Positions 1 through 6,038 of a stretch of 6,038 bases of DNA are shown in pieces; the stretch's first letter is position 1; every line of letters starts with the position of its first letter. A model generated the notes under the pieces. It was not told the DNA's origin and did not search any database. It was given only the letters and a program-made list of their open reading frames with translations. Source of the DNA: Porticoccaceae bacterium UBA4026 (GTDB lineage: Bacteria > Pseudomonadota > Gammaproteobacteria > Pseudomonadales > Porticoccaceae); NCBI GenBank assembly GCA_002382445.1, contig DGAQ01000020.1:1-6038 (forward strand). The letters run 5' to 3'. The position numbers and the translations under genes are program-made.

Positions 1-23
1 CTCTGTTTTTACAGGGGTTTTTT
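1..23 (+). terminator. Probable rho-independent terminator of a plus-strand gene left of the window
   Basis: The first 16 bases can fold as a 6-bp stem (CTCTGT paired with ACAGGG, including one T-G wobble) around a TTTT loop. A further G and then six Ts at 18-23 follow. Hairpin plus T-run is the layout of an intrinsic terminator read on the plus strand. The stem may continue to the left of the window edge, because the extra G at 17 could pair with a C just outside. On the minus strand the same hairpin is preceded by an A-run, so it could also stop the leftward operon if Ts follow outside the window. It implies a convergent plus-strand gene to the left, which cannot be seen here. Confidence 0.5.
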
Positions 24-73
24 GTATCTGATGCTGCGGTTATTAGAAGAGTTACACCTCAGCTAGTATTACT

Positions 74-626
74 TTAACCTTTAGAACATCTAGCCAGTAT
101 CTTTTGGTCATTGTTTGAGGTCGTTAATTGATAGGCCAATTTTACCGAATGGTACTTGATTACATATTCACACCACCGCACGATCTTATAATCTAACCCT
201 TTACCGTCATTTGACCGCATCAAAAAGTCTTTAGGAGCTGCCGACCCTTTAGAACTATTCACGCGGCCACATGACGGCACATGGTCAGACCTATCATTGG
301 CAAAGCGTTTCTTCTTAGCTTGTCTCCAACTGGCCGCACCGCTCTGGTATGTGTCCTTTCACCATTTTCACCTGTATCATGAAAAAAGAAGACGACGGGA
401 TAATTTTCCTCTGAGGGGTTTTCTGGGTAACGTATCAAATAAGGACGATCTAGCAACAGGCCGTCAATTGTCTGGGTGATAACCTTTACTTCGGATGTTG
501 GGTTTTCCTCAGAAACTGGAGCTGGCACTTGATTGGACGCTACAGGCTCAATAATTAGAGCAGAGGAACCTCCCCCTCAAGCACTTAACATTAAAATAAA
601 AAACCAAAGAACTACTTTTTTATCAT
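74..626 (-). pseudogene. Decayed lipoprotein gene, possibly a PHB-depolymerase-like secreted esterase
   Basis: No intact reading frame exists here, but conceptual joining restores a secreted lipoprotein. ATG at 624-626 gives MIKK and then TAG. Shifting back one base at the A-run (616-621) continues as VVLWFFILMLSA, a hydrophobic signal segment ending in a lipobox whose cysteine codon is TGA (577-579). After it come GGGSS and a Pro/Glu/Ser-rich linker. The open frame from about 576 to 259 then reads LLLDRPYLIRYPEN and YPVVFFFHDTGENGE. This resembles the start of the alpha/beta-hydrolase core of LpqC/PHB-depolymerase-type esterases (RxYLxxxP, then YPxVxxxHGxGxNG), with the usual first Gly of HG replaced by Asp. 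Near 355-362 the likely frame changes again. The second frame runs to a TAA at 74-76 and contains GLDYKIVRWCEYVIKYHSV followed by a TTSNND stretch. These could be eroded forms of the family's VDDVxFxRxLIDY helix and GxSNGG nucleophile elbow, but this second match is weak. The gene lies 49 bases after idi on the same strand. The lipoprotein nature is fairly clear; the esterase identity is tentative. Sequencing error is possible for any one lesion but unlikely for all three. Confidence 0.55.
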
Positions 627-675
627 AATTGTGCCCAAAGAGATCTGATCAATACCATTGAAGGCCACCACCTAA

Positions 676-1677
676 TTACTGTAGCGGAGCAAGCCGTAAT
701 TCGGCGATATTTTGGCTACCCGTCAGGAACATTGCCCAGCGTAATTGTTCCTGCAATATTGAGATTTTTCCCATAACAGCGTCAGTGGAGTCTAGGGCTG
801 GGGCTAAAAATGGTTGAGCCAAGGCGGTCATGTGCGCACCTAGCCTAATACAGCGAGCTATATCTAGACCATGGCGTACACCACCGGAACCTATCACCCG
901 CAAAGTAGGACAAGCGGCCTGAACTGCCGGTATAAGTTTGACTGTATCCATGCCCCAGTCGATAAATGGCGTGGCAATTTCTCGCTCACGAGCAGAGCTG
1001 TTGCGTGCCAATTCAATACTGGCCCAGCTAGTACCTCCGCGACCAGCGACTTCAATCCACTGCACACCGGCATCCAGTAATCTTTTCGCACTACCTGGAC
1101 CTATACCAGCACCCACTTCTTTAACAATAATGGGTACCGAGAGTTTGAGTGCACAGTGTTGGATCGCCTCTAGTACTAAGTTCCAGTCGCGATCGCCATT
1201 AGGCTGTATAAGTTCCTGCAGTGGGTTGAGATGTATCACTAGCCCATTGGCTTGAATAGAATCAACTGCTCTTTGAGCCAAATCGAGTCCATGCTGCTGT
1301 AATTGGGTAGCACCCAAATTACCCAACAAAATAGCCGATGGTGCCCAGCGTCGAATGTTTTGGAGCATACCCAGCTCTAGGGCAGCCCTCTGAGAGCCCA
1401 AAGCCATAGGAATGTTAGCGGCCTGAGCGGCCTCCGCAAGATGCTGATTGATGCGCTCAGCGTTATCACAGCCGCCAGTCATGGCACCAATTAAAAATGG
1501 TGCCGCAGTCTCCATCCCTAAAAAATTACTGGCGAGTACTATTTCATCTAAGGCTAATTGTGGTAGTGAATTTGGTTCAAAATTTACCCTATCAAAACCA
1601 GAGTCCTTTTGAGCCTGGTGACCAGATTGAAGCGCTAATGCAATATGATCTGCTTTTCGATCGCTTATATCAGCCAT
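676..1677 (-). CDS. idi: Type II isopentenyl-diphosphate delta-isomerase (FMN-dependent)
   Basis: This 333-residue cytosolic enzyme interconverts IPP and DMAPP using reduced FMN and Mg2+, supplying both C5 units for GGPP and carotenoids. The fold is a TIM barrel and the hallmark motifs appear in the expected order: RKADH (7-11), MTGG (66-69, flavin site), GSQRA (94-98), GNLGA (119-123), HLNPLQE (149-155), GDRD (161-164), VKEVG (185-189), AGRGGTSW (211-218), FIDWG (238-242) and GSGGVRHG (263-270). In HLNPLQE, by comparison with the Sulfolobus shibatae enzyme, Gln154 and Glu155 match the catalytic Gln and Mg2+-binding Glu. Length is normal for the family (about 330-350). The ATG shares its A with the blh stop codon (TAATG). 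GGAG lies 10 bases upstream and AGGG 2 bases upstream, so translation is probably coupled to blh. It is the last intact gene of the operon and no clear terminator follows it. It is unrelated in sequence to the Nudix-type Idi of E. coli and is also called fni. Confidence 0.96.
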   Translation of the reverse strand: MADISDRKADHIALALQSGHQAQKDSGFDRVNFEPNSLPQLALDEIVLASNFLGMETAAPFLIGAMTGGCDNAERINQHLAEAAQAANIPMALGSQRAALELGMLQNIRRWAPSAILLGNLGATQLQQHGLDLAQRAVDSIQANGLVIHLNPLQELIQPNGDRDWNLVLEAIQHCALKLSVPIIVKEVGAGIGPGSAKRLLDAGVQWIEVAGRGGTSWASIELARNSSAREREIATPFIDWGMDTVKLIPAVQAACPTLRVIGSGGVRHGLDIARCIRLGAHMTALAQPFLAPALDSTDAVMGKISILQEQLRWAMFLTGSQNIAELRLAPLQ

Positions 1678-2480
1678 TACCCTAGTGCTCCAGATTCGTT
1701 AGCTCTATCAGCATAATCGACCAAAAGCATGTGTGGGAGTGTAACTGCAGCTAGGCCGATAAAGGTTATTTGTATCGAAGATTCAGTCGCCCCACTATTT
1801 AAATACAAGAAAGTAATAGCTACGCTAACCCAAGCAAGCAGCGTATAAATAAATGCTTCTCCAAGACTACGGCTACGCTCTGACTTATCTAAGCTCCGCC
1901 ACAATCGTCGAATATGGCCGGGGCTATGCCAAAAACAGAAATAGAACGCAAAACTGACTAATGGTGGCAGCACATATACTAGACCTATCAGGACCATTAG
2001 ACTCAGTAATGACTGGCGATATTGCTTATTATGGTAGGCATAGACACAGTAGGCGATACAACTGAGAACCCAGAGGGGAAATAGACTGGTGACGATATCC
2101 ATCAATAAAGGAATCGATTCTGGGCCCACAAGAGTGGTAAAAATAGGTGCCACCAGGTCGGACTGTAGACTGGGAATTGCGATGCAAACAAGACCACCAT
2201 GAGCAATCCATGGTAGCCATTCGGTACCTGATTCGGCAATATCACTGGCGCCGAAATGTACGGCCGAAATAAGTAAAAATAGTCCAAGGCTTAGTACTGG
2301 CCACAGCCACCAACAGCCCACAACTAGAGCAGATAGCACTACATAGGCGGCATGAAAACTTAGCCAAGCCCTCCACCCAGTTGGCCAGCCAACACGGCGT
2401 GCTACCGCACCGTCCAGCCCACCATGGGGCACACCCAATAACAGTACCGCGATCAAGGCCGCTGTATCCAAGCCAGTCAT
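1677..2480 (-). CDS. blh: Blh beta-carotene 15,15'-dioxygenase (retinal-forming, Brp/Blh family)
   Basis: This integral membrane, iron-dependent oxygenase of 267 residues cleaves beta-carotene at its central double bond to give two all-trans retinals, the chromophore of microbial rhodopsins. The family's conserved histidines are all present: GVPHGGLD (His19), SAVHFGASD (His75), FWHSPGH (His185 and His189) and LPHMLLVD (His250). His19, 75, 185 and 189 correspond by motif to the four proposed iron ligands of characterised marine Blh. Hydrophobic membrane segments run through most of the protein, roughly at 6-18, 44-77, 92-108, 124-148, 157-182, 208-227 and 238-254. The ATG overlaps the crtY stop as ATGA. 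The nearby Shine-Dalgarno match is poor (AGG 10 bases upstream), so translation most likely depends on re-initiation by ribosomes finishing crtY. Its place directly after crtY matches its use of the CrtY product. Length is usual for the family. Confidence 0.95.
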   Translation of the reverse strand: MTGLDTAALIAVLLLGVPHGGLDGAVARRVGWPTGWRAWLSFHAAYVVLSALVVGCWWLWPVLSLGLFLLISAVHFGASDIAESGTEWLPWIAHGGLVCIAIPSLQSDLVAPIFTTLVGPESIPLLMDIVTSLFPLWVLSCIAYCVYAYHNKQYRQSLLSLMVLIGLVYVLPPLVSFAFYFCFWHSPGHIRRLWRSLDKSERSRSLGEAFIYTLLAWVSVAITFLYLNSGATESSIQITFIGLAAVTLPHMLLVDYADRANESGALG

Positions 2481-3595
2481 AAGCGCAAAACCTGTTTTAA
2501 AAAAGGAATTTTCGGCATCGCCAATATCACCTTAGCCCAGTCAAGGCATGTAGCACCACCGAGCATAAACCGTGCAAACCCATTGCCATCTAAGGCCTTT
2601 GCAGTCCTCATCATCAACGACACGCCCAGTTCTGGCTGTGTCATTAGCACGCCATTAAAAATCTTATCCATCCGCAGTAGCGCTGGCGAGATCGGTGCTG
2701 GCACACTAAAGTCACCGCGGTTGATGCCCTGTACCAATTTATTTATTTGACCCTGAATGCCACTAAACGCATAACCGGAGGATAGTCTAACTGCACCACT
2801 AGCGGCACCAATACGAGTAAGGTTGTCGTTTGGTGGCCTGACCGACTCCATGGGTATAACGCCCGCTTCTTCGCCCAAGGTCTCTTCTATTTCGATATTT
2901 TGTTGTTTCAGCCATTGCCGGATAGCCGTTCGGTACCATTCTTTATCTTCTAGGCTACTAGAGATCATGGTTGACTCAATCAATAGCCGGCGATCTGAAA
3001 ATGGCAGAGCATACATAAAGTGTAGCCCACGCGATTGGTCGACACGAAAGTCCATTAAGGTCGCAATTTCAGCATCACAGATTGGTGTTTTCGTGCGAAT
3101 ATCCCAGCCTAAAAAGTGCTGCTTTAGGCTGTCATCCGGCACTTTGGGCGGCCGACTATCATAGAGATTTGCGGCACTATAGTGTCGATCGTCAGACACA
3201 AATGACCCGCCACTACCCTCTGAAACAATATTGTTTGCTGATGCTCGAATAAGCTCCACAGAGCTTGCCAACCTATTCTCACAGTCAGCAATGTACTGAG
3301 CTGAAGACAGGCTCATATAACGATATTGGTCACTAATATGGCGCACTTCAGTATGATGATCTATCAAACGCCACTCTCTCCAACTGCCCTTGGTCGCATA
3401 GATAAGCTCGGTTTGTTGATCAGGTTTTGCCCACAGCGCCCAGCTACAGTCGCGCTCAGAGGGTGTGTGCGGCTCAACAATAACGGTAGAAAAATTATTA
3501 AGTTTAGCGGCCAAAGTAATCCCGGCGCTGCCACCACCAATAATGGCGATATCTACCTCGATAGCTTTTGTCGATAGCTTATTAACTGTCGACAC
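2477..3595 (-). CDS. crtY: Lycopene beta-cyclase (CrtY type)
   Basis: This flavoprotein cyclase of 372 residues forms the two beta-ionone rings of beta-carotene from lycopene, at the membrane surface. An N-terminal Rossmann dinucleotide site reads AIIGGGSAG (17-25). Further family landmarks are CSWALW (50-55), FLGWD (161-165), MDFRVDQ (181-187), IEST (206-209), GVIPM (245-249) and SSGYAFSGIQ (272-281). IEST sits where Pantoea CrtY has its catalytic FEET motif, so Glu207 is the likely general acid. The chosen start is GTG at 3593-3595: AGGGGG lies 7 bases upstream, and no ATG occurs in frame before the dinucleotide motif. The start lies inside the end of crtB, giving a 14-base overlap. The length fits CrtY (about 370-390). 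The heterodimeric CrtYc/Yd and the CrtL or CruA-type cyclases fit the motifs less well. Confidence 0.93.
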   Translation of the reverse strand: MSTVNKLSTKAIEVDIAIIGGGSAGITLAAKLNNFSTVIVEPHTPSERDCSWALWAKPDQQTELIYATKGSWREWRLIDHHTEVRHISDQYRYMSLSSAQYIADCENRLASSVELIRASANNIVSEGSGGSFVSDDRHYSAANLYDSRPPKVPDDSLKQHFLGWDIRTKTPICDAEIATLMDFRVDQSRGLHFMYALPFSDRRLLIESTMISSSLEDKEWYRTAIRQWLKQQNIEIEETLGEEAGVIPMESVRPPNDNLTRIGAASGAVRLSSGYAFSGIQGQINKLVQGINRGDFSVPAPISPALLRMDKIFNGVLMTQPELGVSLMMRTAKALDGNGFARFMLGGATCLDWAKVILAMPKIPFLKQVLRL

Positions 3596-4487
3596 CGGCT
3601 AGCCCCCTAAGTGGTGCATGCAGTTGGGTTTTATGGTCCGGCACAGATACTGGTGTTAGGTCTGCGATACTGCGCAGACTGAGCAGAAGTTTCTCTCGTT
3701 TACCGACGAAAACTCTACCCTGCCACCAGCATAAGTTACGGCGTTTCAATAGCCAGCCAATCTGCCGATAAACCCGCAGCGCAATCGTAATGGCCAATCG
3801 CGTGCGAAAAGGCAGAAGTTGAATACCCAGCAAAGCGCTTTGATAATATTGTTCCGCCAAATCCAGCAACCGCTCAACGGCCGCACTAACTTGCGGCCGG
3901 CAGGTATCGTCCGCGATAGCTATTTGCGACGCGGATAAATCAACCCAGCTAGCGGGCAGATAGCGGCGACCCATTTTGGCATCTTCTAGAACGTCTCGGG
4001 CTATATTGGTCAGTTGCATAGCAATTCCTAGATCAATAGCAAAGCTTTGCGCACGCGGCTGTTGACAGTCCAGGACGCAGCACATCATTAAGCCCACCGT
4101 GCCGGCCACTGCATGACAGTAGCGCAGTAATTCCATCTCATCGCTGACAGCGGTGGGTTGTTGGTCTTTAAGCATGCCATCAAGCAGCTCCTTCGCCGCT
4201 GATAGGGGAATGTTATTCTCACTAGCAAACTGAATAAAGGATTCTATTTCCGGGCCTGCCGGTCGATTTTCGCCCTGTAAACGGGCCCGGATATCTTCGA
4301 GAGTATGCTCGCGGTCAGGAAGATCACCATCCGCTAAGTCATCGACAAAGCGACAGAACTGGTAGAGTCGTGCGGCACGGTCTGCCAGTTTAGGGCCGAG
4401 AAATAGACTAGCCCAATAAAACGATTTGCCATGGTGTGCAAGAACCTGTTTGGCTAGCGGTGATATAGGCAGCGAAGGTTCTGTCAT
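3582..4487 (-). CDS. crtB: 15-cis-phytoene synthase
   Basis: This 301-residue member of the trans-isoprenyl-diphosphate-synthase (squalene/phytoene synthase) fold condenses two GGPP through prephytoene diphosphate into phytoene, the committing step of carotenoid synthesis. Both Mg2+-diphosphate motifs are intact: DDLAD (49-53, in the context RFVDDLADG) and DVLED (165-169, in QLTNIARDVLED), followed by GRRYLP (173-178). Other family marks are GKSFYWAS near 20-27 and YCHAVAGTVG at 123-132. The length is typical. The ATG follows the crtI TAG with no spacer. The last crtI codons supply its ribosome site, GGGAGGA at 4491-4497, so crtI termination and crtB initiation are physically linked. Clustering with crtI and crtY makes squalene synthase (HpnC/HpnD type) unlikely. 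Confidence 0.96.
   Translation of the reverse strand: MTEPSLPISPLAKQVLAHHGKSFYWASLFLGPKLADRAARLYQFCRFVDDLADGDLPDREHTLEDIRARLQGENRPAGPEIESFIQFASENNIPLSAAKELLDGMLKDQQPTAVSDEMELLRYCHAVAGTVGLMMCCVLDCQQPRAQSFAIDLGIAMQLTNIARDVLEDAKMGRRYLPASWVDLSASQIAIADDTCRPQVSAAVERLLDLAEQYYQSALLGIQLLPFRTRLAITIALRVYRQIGWLLKRRNLCWWQGRVFVGKREKLLLSLRSIADLTPVSVPDHKTQLHAPLRGLAGVDS
3603..3608 (-). promoter_or_regulatory. Ribosome binding site supporting the GTG start of crtY
   Basis: AGGGGG on the minus strand, within the last codons of crtB (Leu-Arg-Gly-Leu region), lies 7 bases before the GTG at 3593-3595. This supports the non-ATG start and the 14-base overlap with crtB. Confidence 0.6.
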
Positions 4488-5987
4488 CTATCCTCCCGAG
4501 CCCACCTCAACACCAGTTAGCAGTTCCTCGACCACTTTAGCAGAACTAACAACTCCAGGCAGACCTGCACCTGGATGAGTACCTGCGCCTACAAAGTAAA
4601 GGTTGGATATCGCACTATCACGGTTGTGAAAGCGAAACCAAGCAGACTGAGTCAGTCGTGGCTCAATAGAAAAACCAGCGCCATGCATAGACCGATAATC
4701 TCGGGCAAAATCCTCTGGAGTCATCCAAAAAACCTCATCAATTACTGATGTTAGGTCTGGCAGTATCGTCTCTTCTAAAGAGCTAACAATTCTGTCCCGC
4801 AAGATTGGAGCCTCTTTTTCCCAGTCCACATCGCCTTGCAAGTTGGGCACTGGGCAAAGCACATAAAAAGATTCGCAATCTTTTGGAGCAAAGCTCTTAT
4901 CTGTCGCCGTGGGCCGATGCACATATAAGCTAAAGTCCTCACTCATCTGCTTAGCATCAAAAATTTCAGCCAATAGCTCTTTGAACCGCGGCCCCATCCA
5001 AATACTATGATGAGCAACCTCAGGGTAGAGTTTCTTTGTGCCAAAATACAGAACAAAGAGGCCCATGCTGTATTGCTTTTTAATTCTCGGTAGGCGTCGT
5101 TTGGTCTTAGGTAATAAGTGTTCATAACAGGTTTCTGGATCGCCACCAAAGACAACAATATCTGCATCAATTACCTGGTTGTTGCTAAGCCGAACACCTT
5201 TCGCACGACGGTTTTCTACGATAATTTCGTCGACATCCGCCTCGAGTACAATATTAATCCCCTGGCGTTCCATGAGCGAACCTAATTCCTGTACCAACTT
5301 ACCGGTGCCACCCATACAGAAAAACACGCCCCACCGACGCTCAAGATAATGGATCAATGTGTAAATAGCGGTTGTTTTAAAAGGATTGCCGCCCACTAAC
5401 AAGGGATGGATAGAAAACGCTTGGCGGATCAAAGGGTGCTTTAAGTGGCTGTTCACCATCTGTGCAACCGTTCGGTAGCACTTTAGCAGTAACAGCGCAG
5501 GAACCTGTTTAAGCATGTCCCAAACGCGGGTAAAGGGTCGGTGAACCAACTGCTTAAAACCAACGTCATAGACCTTTTTAGATTGCTCCAATAATTTAAG
5601 GTAGCCATCTGCATCATCCGAACTGAAGCGTCGAATTTCCGTGAGTGTATCCTCGACAGAAGCACAATAGTCAAATTGACTACCGTCGGCAAAATGAAAG
5701 CGATAAAAAGGGTCAAGAGGGACAAAGTCCAGATGGTCCTCGAGCTTTTCATCGAATAGCTCAAATAGCTCATCAAACAGAAAAGGCGCTGTAATCACGG
5801 TAGGTCCGGCATCATGGCGATAGCCTCCGCGCTCAAATACCTGCGCACGACCACCTAGGCTGTCCAAACGTTCGAACAAACTGACCTCATGCCCTAAGGC
5901 TCTAAGCCTTAATGCTGTGGCTATACCCGCAAAGCCTGCGCCGATAACTACTACTTTTTGATCTGCCGCAGCCGTCGTTGACTTCAA
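4488..5987 (-). CDS. crtI: Phytoene desaturase (lycopene-forming, CrtI type)
   Basis: This FAD-dependent, membrane-associated desaturase/isomerase of 499 residues would convert phytoene to all-trans lycopene through four desaturations. The N-terminal dinucleotide-binding motif VVVIGAGFAG spans 12-21, with the ribose-binding acid in FER (38-40) and then LGGRAQVFERGGYRHDAGP (44-62), typical of the CrtI family. A central MGGTGKL block and the C-terminal GAGTHPGAGLPGV (467-479) complete the bacterial CrtI signature. The length matches the family (about 490-510). The likely start is TTG at 5985-5987, with AAGGA 8 bases upstream. The frame remains open to the window edge and no ATG occurs in the visible extension, so a longer protein cannot be excluded. 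The TTG overlaps the TGA of the preceding frame (TTGA), which favours this start. The first step count and product are inferred from CrtY downstream, which needs lycopene. Confidence 0.96.
   Translation of the reverse strand: MKSTTAAADQKVVVIGAGFAGIATALRLRALGHEVSLFERLDSLGGRAQVFERGGYRHDAGPTVITAPFLFDELFELFDEKLEDHLDFVPLDPFYRFHFADGSQFDYCASVEDTLTEIRRFSSDDADGYLKLLEQSKKVYDVGFKQLVHRPFTRVWDMLKQVPALLLLKCYRTVAQMVNSHLKHPLIRQAFSIHPLLVGGNPFKTTAIYTLIHYLERRWGVFFCMGGTGKLVQELGSLMERQGINIVLEADVDEIIVENRRAKGVRLSNNQVIDADIVVFGGDPETCYEHLLPKTKRRLPRIKKQYSMGLFVLYFGTKKLYPEVAHHSIWMGPRFKELLAEIFDAKQMSEDFSLYVHRPTATDKSFAPKDCESFYVLCPVPNLQGDVDWEKEAPILRDRIVSSLEETILPDLTSVIDEVFWMTPEDFARDYRSMHGAGFSIEPRLTQSAWFRFHNRDSAISNLYFVGAGTHPGAGLPGVVSSAKVVEELLTGVEVGSGG
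4491..4497 (-). promoter_or_regulatory. Ribosome binding site of crtB embedded in the crtI 3' end
   Basis: GGGAGGA on the minus strand, a strong Shine-Dalgarno match, lies within the last codons of crtI (Ser-Gly-Gly-stop). The GGAGG core sits 4 bases before the crtB ATG. It is the strongest ribosome site in the operon and could let crtB be translated somewhat independently. Confidence 0.7.
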
Positions 5988-6038
5988 GCAATCTGTCCTT
6001 GTTTTTTGATAGATGTTTTCTGCTTTACCGAGTCGACT
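5984..6038 (-). CDS. Possible C-terminal end of an upstream gene, perhaps crtE (GGPP synthase)
   Basis: The frame that ends in TGA at 5984-5986 is open from the right window edge and encodes VDSVKQKTSIKKQGQIA. Its stop overlaps the crtI TTG as TTGA, which continues the overlap pattern seen at the other operon junctions. In proteorhodopsin carotenoid clusters crtE commonly precedes crtI, and no GGPP synthase is found elsewhere in the window. The 17 residues carry no diagnostic motif, so the identity rests on context alone. The frame could also be non-coding leader. Confidence 0.3.
   Translation of the reverse strand, partial: VDSVKQKTSIKKQGQIA
5996..6000 (-). promoter_or_regulatory. Ribosome binding site supporting the TTG start of crtI
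   Basis: AAGGA on the minus strand lies 8 bases before TTG. It decides the crtI start, because the frame is otherwise open to the window edge and offers no ATG. Confidence 0.6.

Noticed and set aside
297..479. Plus-strand 60-codon open frame opposite the lipoprotein pseudogene
   Set aside because: It has no recognisable family feature or convincing ribosome site. It mirrors the minus-strand relic, which does have lipoprotein features.
570..579. Selenocysteine insertion at the lipobox TGA
   Set aside because: No convincing SECIS-type hairpin follows. The GAGG-TT-CCTC pairing has only a two-base loop, and no selenoprotein lipobox is known to me.
621..651. TTGATC...TATGAT promoter-like pair upstream of the lipoprotein relic
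   Set aside because: The spacing is 19 bases and the -10-like element overlaps the relic's own ATG, so it could not usefully drive that gene. Most likely a chance match in AT-rich sequence.
938..1255. Plus-strand 105-codon open frame inside idi
   Set aside because: It is a shadow frame of a strongly conserved gene, with no motifs or start signals of its own.
2491..2506. Near-palindrome CCTGTTTTAAAAAAGG at the end of crtY
   Set aside because: It is an AT-rich imperfect inverted repeat inside the coding sequence (codons for FLKQV) with little loop and no T-tract arrangement. It is not a credible terminator or operator.
2823..3164. Plus-strand 113-codon open frame inside crtY
   Set aside because: It lies antisense to well-conserved CrtY motifs and has no independent coding evidence.
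3558..3580. Direct repeat TCGATAGCTT twice (3558-3567 and 3571-3580)
   Set aside because: Two 10-base copies lie within the first codons of crtY and encode ordinary residues ahead of the dinucleotide motif. There is no further copy or array, so chance is the likelier explanation.
5483..5776. Minus-strand 97-codon frame inside crtI with a hydrophobic stretch
   Set aside because: It is an alternative frame of crtI. The hydrophobic run comes from reading crtI codons out of frame, and no family is recognisable.

Overview
The window carries most of a retinal (beta-carotene cleavage) biosynthesis operon, read entirely on the minus strand. From the right edge leftwards in transcription order it holds crtI (phytoene desaturase), crtB (phytoene synthase), crtY (lycopene cyclase), blh (beta-carotene 15,15'-dioxygenase) and a type II idi (FMN-dependent isopentenyl-diphosphate isomerase). 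This content and order are typical of proteorhodopsin-bearing marine bacteria, and the protein sequences look gammaproteobacterial (SAR92/SAR86-like surface-ocean lineages). The taxon is an inference from family resemblance and gene order, not a search result.

Layout: 5988-6038 is probably the last codons of another gene ending in TGA that overlaps the crtI start; crtE (GGPP synthase) is the obvious candidate but cannot be proven from 17 residues. Positions 676-5987 are five tightly coupled genes with no spacer between any of them. The junctions are TTGA (upstream gene/crtI), TAG directly followed by ATG (crtI/crtB), a 14-base overlap (crtB/crtY), ATGA (crtY/blh) and TAATG (blh/idi). Two of the five genes use non-ATG starts: TTG for crtI and GTG for crtY. 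Positions 1-675 contain no intact gene. They hold the remains of a lipoprotein gene on the same strand, broken by a frame change at an A-run in codons 3-4, a TGA exactly where the lipobox cysteine should be, and a further frame change in mid-gene. At the left edge is a hairpin plus T-tract that looks like a terminator for a plus-strand gene lying outside the window.

How the genes work together: Idi balances IPP and DMAPP. A GGPP synthase (not seen intact here) would make GGPP, and CrtB condenses two GGPP to phytoene. CrtI desaturates phytoene to lycopene, CrtY cyclises both ends to beta-carotene, and Blh cleaves beta-carotene into two all-trans retinals. No rhodopsin gene is present in the window, so the link to light-driven proton pumping is inferred. 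The pathway is well known. The least ordinary part of the window is the decayed lipoprotein gene downstream of idi.
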